A stretch of DNA of 64,000 nucleotides from Ilyonectria destructans. Its lineage: Eukaryota > Ascomycota > Sordariomycetes > Hypocreales > Nectriaceae. The notes below the pieces were generated by a model. That model saw only the letters and a list, made by a program, of their open reading frames with translations, was not told where the DNA came from and did no database searches. Made by a program: the position numbers and the translations under genes. Of the stretch, positions 43,192 through 52,794 are shown piece by piece. The stretch's first letter is position 1; every line of letters begins with the position of its first letter. The DNA lies in contig JAHEWK010000003.1 in assembly GCA_020740775.1 (NCBI GenBank), positions 1,054,001 to 1,118,000 of the forward strand, read 5' to 3'.

Positions 43192-44688
43192 ATGTCGAGC
43201 AACGCATCCTCCCCGAAGCAGGACATCGCCGCGGCGGGTTCTTCCCGGACTCCCAACAAACTCCTTTCAAAAGCGAATCTCTATGACCTCACCGCTGCGA
43301 CTAGACAGGAAGAGGCTCGCCGAAGAGGGTATTCCGCGCCATCTACAGAGCCCGACTTACACGAATACAATTCGGATTACTCGGGAGCGGAGAAGCTGGT
43401 TCGACGGCTGAGGCAACACCGACTCGAGCGAGCGATGGATGTGTCAGGGTGGAAGAGATCGAGAGCTCTGGCGATACTCTTAAACCCTGAGTATGCCGAT
43501 CTTCCAGAAACTCTCCCAATGCCTTCCCCCCCAATAGCAGATGAGGACCGGCCTCGCCAGAAACCTAGAAGGAGGAATGCCTCAGAGGGAACTATTTTCG
43601 ATCTACCGGACACACCAGAGCCAGAGACACAGCTGATTCTTGGTGGATTTGTCCATGGGGGCACCAAACCCCCGCGTTTGAACCTTCGACCCATCGAAGA
43701 TCAACTCGATGCTCACCTTTTCCCCATGGGTGATGATGATCAGATCAAGCCACCATGTCACTTCCCTCTCAGCTTTCAGAGACATCACCCAGTTCAGCGC
43801 GCCGACGAGATCGAAGCGTACCTTGCCAATGCGAGTTATGTCATTTCACTCGATGGGCCACCCTCAGCTGATCTCAAATACGGCGTCATCATTGTCAAGA
43901 CTGGCAACGAGATGATGCACTTTGGGGAGGGGCCTGGGGACGTCTTTACGCAGAGCTTTCTCGATGATGTTGATGACGCAAAACGCGCCCTCCGAGAGCA
44001 GTACCTGAACGCCGACGACGGAGAAGGTACCAACGCCTACTCACAGCCCCCTCCTAGCACGTCCGCCAATGCGCTTCAGGATACCGGGGTCGTTGCAGAG
44101 GCAGTTCCGTGCACCAATTCGCTTGAGGATACCAGAGTCATTCCAGAAGCAATTCCGTGCGCCGAGGTCGCTGATGTCGTGCATGATACCACGCAACCGC
44201 GTCGGAGCAAGAGAAAGCGTGTCGAAAACACGAAACCGGACGACGCTTTGACCGACACACCTGGCGCGATCAACACAAATGGTCTCGATGGTCCTAGCCA
44301 TGGCCTTCACGCAACTAGGCCGAAGGCGGTTGGTGATTCGCCTGCCGATGCTGCGATCGATTCATCGAATGGAGCGATGGCTGCGGGGGCGGAAGAAGAG
44401 CTCCCCGAGGGGAAGCGAGTCTTACGACCACGCAGAATCGCCCGTCGCGGGGTTTCTGAGGTATCTGGCGAGACGACTGGAAATTCGACTGGAAAGACGA
44501 CTGAAAAGACGATCGTCAAGACGACTGGCAAGACGACTGGCAACGCGCGAGCCGACACATCATTCACGGACGAAGTCACGACTGGAAAAGGTGCCTCGAA
44601 ACGAGCAACCAAGGCGGGCGCTGAAGGAGCGAGAGGGGCAGCCAAGAAGCAGCCAGTCACCCGATCGAAGAAGAGAAACAACAAGTGA
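43192..44688 (+). CDS. Uncharacterised, probably nuclear, low-complexity basic protein, 498 aa
   Basis: Intronless. The N-terminal third has a conserved-looking helical block (SGAEKLVRRLRQHRLERAMD, then SGWKRSRALAILLNPEYADLP). The middle is proline-rich and acidic, with an apparent small folded segment around ASYVISLDGPPSADLKYGVIIV. Two near-identical 17-residue units lie at ~290-320 (ALQDTGVVAEAVPCTNS and SLEDTRVIPEAIPCAEV). RRSKRKR at ~343 and the C-terminal TRSKKRNNK are likely nuclear localisation signals. Before the end is a Thr/Gly/Lys repeat (TGKTT units, ~425-460). No known domain was recognised. The head-to-head neighbour is an FHA-like kinase, and the many Ser/Thr sites make a substrate relationship conceivable but unproven. 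Confidence 0.68.
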   Translation: MSSNASSPKQDIAAAGSSRTPNKLLSKANLYDLTAATRQEEARRRGYSAPSTEPDLHEYNSDYSGAEKLVRRLRQHRLERAMDVSGWKRSRALAILLNPEYADLPETLPMPSPPIADEDRPRQKPRRRNASEGTIFDLPDTPEPETQLILGGFVHGGTKPPRLNLRPIEDQLDAHLFPMGDDDQIKPPCHFPLSFQRHHPVQRADEIEAYLANASYVISLDGPPSADLKYGVIIVKTGNEMMHFGEGPGDVFTQSFLDDVDDAKRALREQYLNADDGEGTNAYSQPPPSTSANALQDTGVVAEAVPCTNSLEDTRVIPEAIPCAEVADVVHDTTQPRRSKRKRVENTKPDDALTDTPGAINTNGLDGPSHGLHATRPKAVGDSPADAAIDSSNGAMAAGAEEELPEGKRVLRPRRIARRGVSEVSGETTGNSTGKTTEKTIVKTTGKTTGNARADTSFTDEVTTGKGASKRATKAGAEGARGAAKKQPVTRSKKRNNK

Positions 44689-46086
44689 CAAGATCAAACG
44701 GCAGAGCGAGAATGCGACAGACGCTGTCAAACCGGAGAGACGTCTCACAGCACAGCTTCGGTTGTGTTTGTGGGGATGCAAGGATTGAAGGATGAGTGGT
44801 TTGAACGGTAGTGCAATGTGTTTCTATTCAATCGTGCAAATTTAGTGACATTCAGATAATAAATACGCAACGTGGTTCCAGGTTTAAACTCGCTGCCGAA
44901 CAATTATGATGTCCATCCATACGCTCTCGAATACTGAGAGAGTGAGTGCGTAGGTATTTTTAGACGCCAACTAACTTGAAGAGCGCTTTTGAAGTTCCGG
45001 ACCCTAAATCGCGTAGCGCATGCTCCGTGGAGTAGCGGGACTGCAGCGGAGCAGAGTAGAGCGACAGGTGGACAACACGGCAAACTCTCGGAGGACGCGA
45101 AACTCTCGGTGAAAGAGCCATGGCCGCTCATCCAGGACTCTATGGCCAATTTTGTATGGCAGCCTGTATTGAGTCAATGCGTATTTCGCGTTGTCGAGGG
45201 CAACAACGAAGAAATCAACTGTGGTGACATTCAAGCCGAGTGAGTTCTGTGATGCCAAAACATGGCACACACGGGCCCCGTCTCCGTGACGGCTACGGGC
45301 TAGATCTGTTCAGGCTATTTTGCTAAAAACACTAAGTTACCTGTTTCGGAGATTTGTCGACGAATCGCGAGGGAGGGAGTCTGGCTTCAAAATCCTTCGT
45401 ATTCCGTACCGACAAGGTTCCCTGGTAGGTGCACTGGCAGGGAACAAGGGAGAAGACATGCCTGGGCTGAAAAACAACAGAGGCACACACCAGAACTGGT
45501 CGGCAGAGGGGAGCTCTGGGCTTCCGGACTCCTCGGAGCGGTTGAAGGATTCATGGTTTGCGCCTCTTCAACACCATTGACCCAACTAACATGTTTCGGT
45601 GCGGAGCTGGTTCGGGATGCCAATGCGGCTCTGCACAAGGAACTGAGTAATGCTCGTGAGTCCAGAACCAACGCCAAGCGCAGTGCCAGAAGCAGACTTT
45701 CGCCCCAAAAAGCCAATCTCACAAGTCTAACAATCGGCCGATCGCCGATCAATTTCCCCTCTCAGCCTTGTCAGGAGCTTGCCGGCGAGCCCAGGCGGCC
45801 TAGGCCTCAGCTCCTGCAAGCCACAGCCAACATCATTCGTCACGCCCGGCCGACTATTGACGATAATGCGATACCCTTGACGCCTTCTCTTTTAGCTTGC
45901 AGATGGCTGCTTCAGCTTCTCTCCATCGGGTCAGCTGGGCGGCATGCGGCGCCAGCCTCACTGTACGAAGTAAAGCGCAGTACCCGCAGGGCCTACTTCA
46001 TCCCCTGGTGCCCCCTCCGTCGTTCGCGCATCGCCTTTTCTGCTTCTTTTCAACTGTCTTCCGATCATCGTCAAGTTCGTTTCTCA
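44689..46086. other. Intergenic, no supported gene
   Basis: 1.4 kb upstream of the membrane-sensor gene. The sensor frame stays open to 45553, but that extension lacks a signal peptide and looks non-coding. Nothing else supported. Confidence 0.4.
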
Positions 46087-47336
46087 ATGTATTGGACACC
46101 ACTCTCTGCGAAGGCCGTTCTCCTTGGCGCGCTGCTCCAAAATGTCAACGCAATGGTGCCGAGATACCAGGCAGCCAGGGAGGAATACGTGCAGGCCATG
46201 CCAACAGCCACAGCCGACCTTCTGGGGCTCCAAGGAGAACTGCGAAACATCCAGGAACTCGGATTGAAACATCGCCAGGCTGAAACAACCAGCAGCGTCA
46301 CCTACACCATCACCATGTCCCCGGACGAGACCTGTGGATACCTGTCGGGATCTGTAGGTGTGGGAATTACCTGTGAGAACGGCGCGTCGTGTGCGTGGGA
46401 AGTGAAGGAAGTGGACGCCATTCTTTGCGGCACAGCTATTCTCAATCGATGCATCGAGAGTAGCATAGCCGTTGATCCTGATCAATGTGACGACGTGTGC
46501 CAGAGTAATGAGTTCAACCTGCTATGGTGAGATGACCTGTTCACATTTCCCCTTCCAGCCTGCTAAGTTGTCAATCTAGTACCGGTAGCGATGCACCATA
46601 CTGTCGCACATATGCCTTCCCGAGCGGCGTACGGGATTACAGATGCGCATCCACGCCTGTGACAGCAGTCCAGAGCGCCGATTTTACCTACGACGGCCAA
46701 GACGATCCTAACTTCGTCACTTCAGTTCTCGGCGACACAGTCACGACCCCGATCAGCTCTGATACCGAAACGTCCACGGAGCCGATTTCTACGACTACGA
46801 CCACCGACCCCCCTGGCCCTACGACAACCGTTCCCCCTCCCGATCCCCCCAAGAAGAAAACCCCCATTGGTGCGATTGTAGGAGGCGCAGTCGGAGGTGT
46901 GGCTGTCATCGCGTTCATTGTCATCGCCGCCATCTACTTTCTTCGAAAGAAGAAGAAGCCAACCGAGCCACCAGTCAATCAAGCTCCAGTCGTCCAAGGA
47001 AACCCCGGGTACTTCGCCCCTGCCCCTATGGACCAGCAGCAACAGCAGCAAATGCAGCAAATGCAGCAAATGCAAATGAACAATGCACCCGACATGAAGA
47101 ACGCTATGGCGACCTCGCCGGTTCAGTCCGACTGGCGGCAGTCATCAATGAGTGGGCAAAACCCTGCCGTCAGCCCAATTTCCCAGGCGGGTTGGGGACA
47201 TCCGCAACCATTCCAAACACCTTCTCCTGCGCCTGCTCCTGCTCCTGCTCCGGCATATGAAGCTCCAGGCCATGAGGCTCGCGAACGTGACCCTGTCTAC
47301 GAAATGGGCGCTGAAAACACCACCACGAGAAAATGA
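46087..47336 (+). CDS. Single-pass cell-wall-sensor-like membrane protein, 398 aa
   Basis: Exons 46087-46526 and 46580-47336 (donor TATG|GTGAGA, acceptor CAATCTAG), with the junction inside a cysteine codon. The ATG at 46087 starts a signal peptide (YWTPLSAKAVLLGALLQNVNA). The ectodomain has about a dozen cysteines (MSPDETCGYLSGS, ENGASCAW and others). A Thr/Pro-rich stalk precedes the TM span IGAIVGGAVGGVAVIAFIVI and then RKKKKP as stop-transfer. The cytoplasmic tail has a QQQQQMQQMQQMQM repeat, Pro/Ala runs and a YEMGAENTT end. The layout matches fungal Wsc/Mid2-like sensors and related orphan membrane proteins that report wall stress; ligand and partner are unknown. Confidence 0.78.
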
Positions 47337-50294
47337 AGGACATCTTGAGAAGCGTCCTGGTGTGTCGAAAGCCTATGGGAATTGATCAAATACTGCAAGA
47401 TTTTTAGTCAACATAATACTAGATAGATTGCAGGAATCCGATTTGTATTACTGAGTTGCGAAGGATTGCGTGTGGTTCGTTATTTCATTTTGCAAGCAGC
47501 GTGAATTGACTTGTTTTTGGCTTTACGAAAATTAATGCATCTCCGAATTGGTGCGTTGCATGCGTGAAACCTGGTTCAGCTCGTCGCTGCAGGTTCCAAG
47601 CTACCGACGTCGCATGCATTACAGATGGCAGCGATTGAATATTCGGCAAATCCATCCGCCGCCGCGTCGTGCAACGTTGAATGAAAGCTGTACGCAGGGT
47701 AGCAGTATCCCTGACTCTCTGATTCAAGTGACCCGCCAAAACTCTCTGCCTCTGGATGCAACTCAAATTCCCGTGCGACTGGACCGGTTGATGCTGATTA
47801 CCCACAGTCAGTCATGACGACAGTCTAATTAATCCACGGTACTCAGATTGAACACATGGCACCTCAATGTGGCCTGTTGATATGAAATGGTTTATGGCAT
47901 GAGATGTGACGACCCTTGCATTTTTTAGGTGTGGCGATTGCCGAGCCTGTCCGCCCCCACACCCTCTCCATCTGCCCCACTACCTAATTGGGACCTCCGC
48001 ACTCCATGCCGCATTCAGAATTAGAGTGCAGGGATAAGCATAAGTTGACTTGCAGATAAGGTCGTGAAATAAGCTAAAGTGATGAGGTGAAAGTGTCGAG
48101 TTGCAGGTTTTAGAATTGATGCACGAACCAAGCCTAGAAATATAAACGCATGAAAAGTCAACGAGCGTCCATAAGCGACTCTGTTTTGAGGTGCAGGGCA
48201 AGAAGAAGCATCAAACTGCGTGGTTGCTGAGCTGATAGTATGTGGTGCTAGAAGAGCAGGGAGGCAATGGTGAGGGCACACAACAGATGGGGATCTCATA
48301 AAATTATGTAGCCAGTCAAATCCAGCAGTAGCAAGTACAGAGAACTAAAAGTAATCGATCTAAGTCGTTAATGAGAAGAACTTCGTTGGAGGTCTTCGCT
48401 TATCTAGTACCAGGGCGCGCGGGACTTGGCCTTGAGCGAACCATCTCAGCCGCTGTCGATTCGATATCGCACCCGCAGTGCACAAAGCCTCACAGCCCAG
48501 ATGGAACTCTGCCCAGGCCTCAACGATATTGTGGATCTAATTATGTCTCCCTCACCGGGGATTTGGACATTTCTGCGTCACCGCCAGCTCCCTGCTCGCG
48601 CACCCACCAACCCGTTTGCCGTGCGTTGTGGAACCTTTGATGACAGTGTCTAATCTCTTGATGACAATGGTTCAACGAGGCACCGGAGTCAGCTTGCAAG
48701 ATGCAATCGAGACGGGGAAGCCCTTAGCCCTTTGGTCTGGGTCTGGTGCGCATTATTGAATCCCAGACAGACTCTGCAGCCGGTCTGGCCGCTGGAAGTC
48801 GCACCAACCTCGCTGTGAGCGCACGAAAGGTGACATCGTCGACCTCCTTGCCTGGGTCATCTATTTAATCGGCCATCCCTATCCTTTGTATTAATAAGTT
48901 CATAGTTAGGACCTGCAATGGGAACTGTAATGAAGATGCAACTCTGCCCGTTTCCACAGTGCTGGAAGAGAAACAGGCCATCAAATAAAATCACATTCCT
49001 GATCCAATAACGAGAGAGTATTTTTGTTTGTATTATGACCTTTCTCTCCCAATATCTTGAATTAAGTAAATAGATATGTATGGCATACCTGAAGTGCTAA
49101 ATATGCCCTGCTTTCTAATTGAGTAAACTGATGCCAAGATGATCAAGTGTTGCGCTTTGGACAGTCATAATCTGTGAGATCAGTTTTCCCCAATTATACC
49201 TCGAGAATACACGCGCAAACGGTTCCTTTGCATCATAACATTACTTCAAACCTTTCACTAACAACCCGGTTTTACTAAGATTCGTCTTCAGAACCATGTC
49301 AGTGGAAGTAGTCGTTGAAATCGAAGCCGACCCTCAGCGTGTTCAAAAATCGCCCTACTCCGAGATTAATTGCATTGAACTTGGAAATTCGCTTTGAAGC
49401 TGCGTTGAGTTTGTATCAACGCTTTTCTGGGACAAAAGTTGGCTGTCAAAGTGGTGACGCATGTAAGCTTGGACAAGGCCTCCTCTGCCTCTCCGCTTGT
49501 ACAATTGCAGCTTGAATATTTTCCGATTGAGTGTAAGTTAAAGTCTGACAGAGACAAGTTGAGTCGAGTCCATGATGGTATTTTCCAACTCTGGTGGCAG
49601 TTGGCTGGGGCTTGTGATGGCCTCGATACTCGAAACCAGACTTTGATGACGGGATCAGGAAGGGCCACGTTCATTGTCAACTCGGATAGCTTTTACCCAC
49701 ACCTAAAGCCCGACATTTAGTCAGTTCCTTTTGGGCGCTGAATTTATTCAGTGGAAGTTTACGCTACTTTCGACTCTGTAGATACGTCTCCGTTGCGTCG
49801 TAGTGAAGGGAAAACTCGCCCGCACAAATAGAGGACCCTGTCCACTGCTGACAATACCGTTCCAGAGTGGTTTAGCTTAACTTAGTATGTCCTCTTAAGG
49901 CGAAGGATCAGGACTTTAGCCGCGTGAAACCTCAGCGCCAAGGTCTAGCATGTTGCAGGCCCGCTTTATGTCCGCATGTTTTTGAACTGCTTCAGGGGTC
50001 GACCACAGCCAACTGCGTTTCAACGCAACACTAGCAATTTTCAGGGGCCTATCGCCTGCCAGCTGTGGTTCCTTACGTGGGGCCAGCGTCGATCCTTGTC
50101 CAGACTTTACTTGCCACTTTATTTACGGATCCTCGAAGAGACGTAAGGCGGCTCAATAACAGTCCGAGCGGTTTTGAGTCTGTGTCAGTTGAGGGTGTTG
50201 TATTTCACTAAAGCTCTTCCCTCGAGTTCAAACTCCCTTTTGCTTAAATAAAAAACATTCCACAGGTCGCTGACTTGTCGCGCATGCCATCGCT
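47337..50294. other. Large intergenic region, no supported gene
   Basis: Almost 3 kb, AT-rich around 48890-49110. Short frames exist (for example 48021-48299 minus and 49439-49720 plus), but none has a recognisable domain, a sound start and an exon structure. It may hold a non-coding transcript or decayed gene that I cannot define. Confidence 0.4.
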
Positions 50295-51676
50295 ATGTCG
50301 TTTTATCCGAGGGAGAAGTACTGGATCGCCCGCGCGGCGCTCGTCGGTCTCACTCTTTTCGCCTCAGTTGCTCTCTTCTTGGTCTCCATCTGCCAGACTC
50401 GCACCCAGAGGGATCCCGCTCGAACAGCTTTTAACTATTTAAAAGCCGCATTTGTTATTTTTTCGCTGTCAGTCACACTAATTATGTCCCTTTCATCTGC
50501 TCATTGGTGGCCTCCGCCCTTGGACTACCTTAAACCGTCTCGGCACGTCGCTCAGTAACCAATCTGACCGCTTTTCGTAAATAGCTTTTGTTGTTTCGAT
50601 GTCATCCAATTCGTCTTGGTCTTGTTGGCCTATCATACCGGTCTCGGTTTGGGGGGAGCTGACGCTCTTAACATCTTCGCGGCTCTTGCAGGCCTCATGA
50701 TCAGCATCACGGACATATTAATTCTCATGATACTCCCACGTGTAACGGCTGGCATCCTCATCGTTCAGTCTGGGGAGCCCAGAAAGATGGACAAGGTTGT
50801 CAAGATTGTTACCTATGGCGCTGCCATTATCCTCGTCGCTCTCGCTCTCGCATCCACCGCGTTGCAGATCAAGTTTTATTATGGCGGTTCATTTGACGAC
50901 GTGGTCGCTCTAAACAACCTTCCTATAGCCTTTCGGTCGCTGGTTTTTGTTGCGTCTGTTCTGGTCGGTGCCCGAGCTGTGATGGTGAAATACCAGACAC
51001 GATCCGAGAAGCGTATAGCCACGGTAAGTTTCTGTTGCTGCTCTCGTCTCGCCATATCATGACTAAATTCCACTAGATCTCAACTCTCTTGATTGTCTCA
51101 TCAGGTCTTTGGCTCTTGCGCACAACCTACGGAGTTGTTACGATTGCCACGATTGAAAGGAATGGTGGTTATCGACCATACCACCATATAACCGAGGTTA
51201 TCTTTGCGTTTTGGCCTGCTTTTATAGCCTTGTGCATCATTCTTGCAATCGGCACCAAGAAGCAGGATGGTCTCTGGTCCACAGCCCAACCCTCTATTAT
51301 GGTCAACGGCAGCAACCAGCAAATGCCATGGAACTACAGCTACAATGCGCCTCAGCCTCTACCCCATCACATGTTACAACAGTACGCACAGGCTGGATGG
51401 TATCCAGCGCCGCAAGTGTATTACCAACCTCAAGCACAACATGCGCCTCAACAATATGCCCCGCAACAGCAGCCATTGCCTCCCCGAGAGGTATTTGTAC
51501 CCCCTTCGGAGCTCTCTTCACGCACTCCCAACCAACGTTACTCTACGTTTAGTCAAGACGGAGTTTCCAATCCAACTCCACCAATTACGGCCGCACCACT
51601 CTCAGGGGATTCTTTAGGCTCCGAGCATCGGGCAGAGGAGATCACCACTCAACATTCTCAACGGAAGAATGAATAG
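50295..51676 (+). CDS. Polytopic fungal membrane protein of unknown function, ~416 aa
   Basis: Three exons: 50295-~50506, 50585-51023 and 51077-51676. The first splice is ambiguous; I favour TG|GTGGCC, but a donor at CC|GTCTCG also keeps frame. The second (ACG|GTAAGT to CACTAG) is clear. About seven hydrophobic spans are visible, beginning ARAALVGLTLFASVALFLV, then AFVIFSLSVTLIM, IQFVLVLLAYHTGLG, NIFAALAGLMISI and IVTYGAAIILVALAL. Then come a span after FRSLVFVASVLVGA and ITEVIFAFWPAFIALCIILA. The C-terminal ~130 residues are cytoplasmic, rich in Gln, Pro and Tyr (repeated QQYAPQQ-like units). The overall pattern recalls rhodopsin-like or Pth11-type fungal proteins, but no signature of either is present. 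Confidence 0.68.
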
Positions 51677-52794
51677 GGCCTGTGAATGGGTAGTTTCTAT
51701 GGAATTAATCATACACTCCTCAACATAGCCACCAGACTCATTATGCATGAACTGTAGCAATATAATTGGGTGTGTCAGGGGGCTTGGCCAAGTACACGAC
51801 GAATGGCTCCATCTGCTAACGGAACCCAACAAAACCATGGATACAAATTGTCGCCGCTTTGGACTAAATCCAACCATAGAAAGGGCTTTTGCATTTTATT
51901 CTCTAAATAGTCATAAAAATCAATAACTAGTTTCAGTTCCCCCACGCTTCAAACCCACTCGCTGAAGCTCATATCAGACATTAACCTCTAATTTGTGGGA
52001 TACCTGGCTTTACTGCACCGGTAATTGTATAGTTTTAGCTGAATTACGATACATCGATGTCCTCACTAAACCCTCTTGCCTTTTATGTCGTCCTTGCTTG
52101 AGACACTAGGCTGTTAGCTCGTACAAATATACCGACTTTGAAGTCTGGGGTATTTTCTAGCACCGTAGCTCTGTTCCTTTGCATACTCCTCCTTTAAACC
52201 GACGGATAAGGTGTTAACTAGAATAGAAGAGAAGCAAATTTATACAAGAGATAGCCTTTCATGAATAACGAAGGCAACTGTCCATATCACAAATAGCTTT
52301 GCAAGACTTCACAGCTATGCAGTGAAGCTCTCCAGAATGGGTTTCACAGCCTGTACTACAGTAAGCTAGGCCCTGTTAACAGGGCAATCTCAATACGTAA
52401 GCATCGGTCCATGATAATAACCCACGAGACAAAGTTTAATAGGTTTTCCGGCTCGAAGAGACTTTGCCGCTTACCTACTGTAGCCAAATGACTGCTTTCT
52501 TCATGGCTCAATACGATCGCACCGCTGATTTACGAAAATTAGGAGATTGAACCTCTAGAGGTGCGTGAGGTCTAGATCTAGTCTAGCGTATCTCGTGACA
52601 CGGTACAGCGCATCCAGAGCCTGATGCAGGGCGCTGCACTGCCTCGTTAGGCAACTCCAGAGGTATATTCAATGGGAGCAGCTCTTTCATAAGCAACCAT
52701 TCCCCTCAAAAGCCCCGTCATCATTTTTTGTTTCCTCATCCAAGGTTCATCTCACCCAAACCACGCGTTAGACACAATATCTAAGCCGACCGAC
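51677..52794. other. Intergenic upstream of second NLR
   Basis: 1.1 kb containing the NLR promoter. It includes a perfect 16-bp palindrome at 52370-52385. No gene supported. Confidence 0.4.
52370..52385. repeat. Perfect 16-bp palindrome GCCCTGTTAACAGGGC
   Basis: Perfectly self-complementary about 410 bp upstream of the NLR start. It could be a binding site for a dimeric regulator or a chance palindrome. Confidence 0.5.

Noticed and set aside
45553..46086. N-terminal extension of the wall-sensor gene
   Set aside because: Open by chance; the signal peptide begins at the ATG at 46087 and the upstream residues look non-coding.
49295..49720. Possible two-piece gene in the 47-50 kb spacer
   Set aside because: Short frames with no consistent splice sites, conserved motif or clear start.
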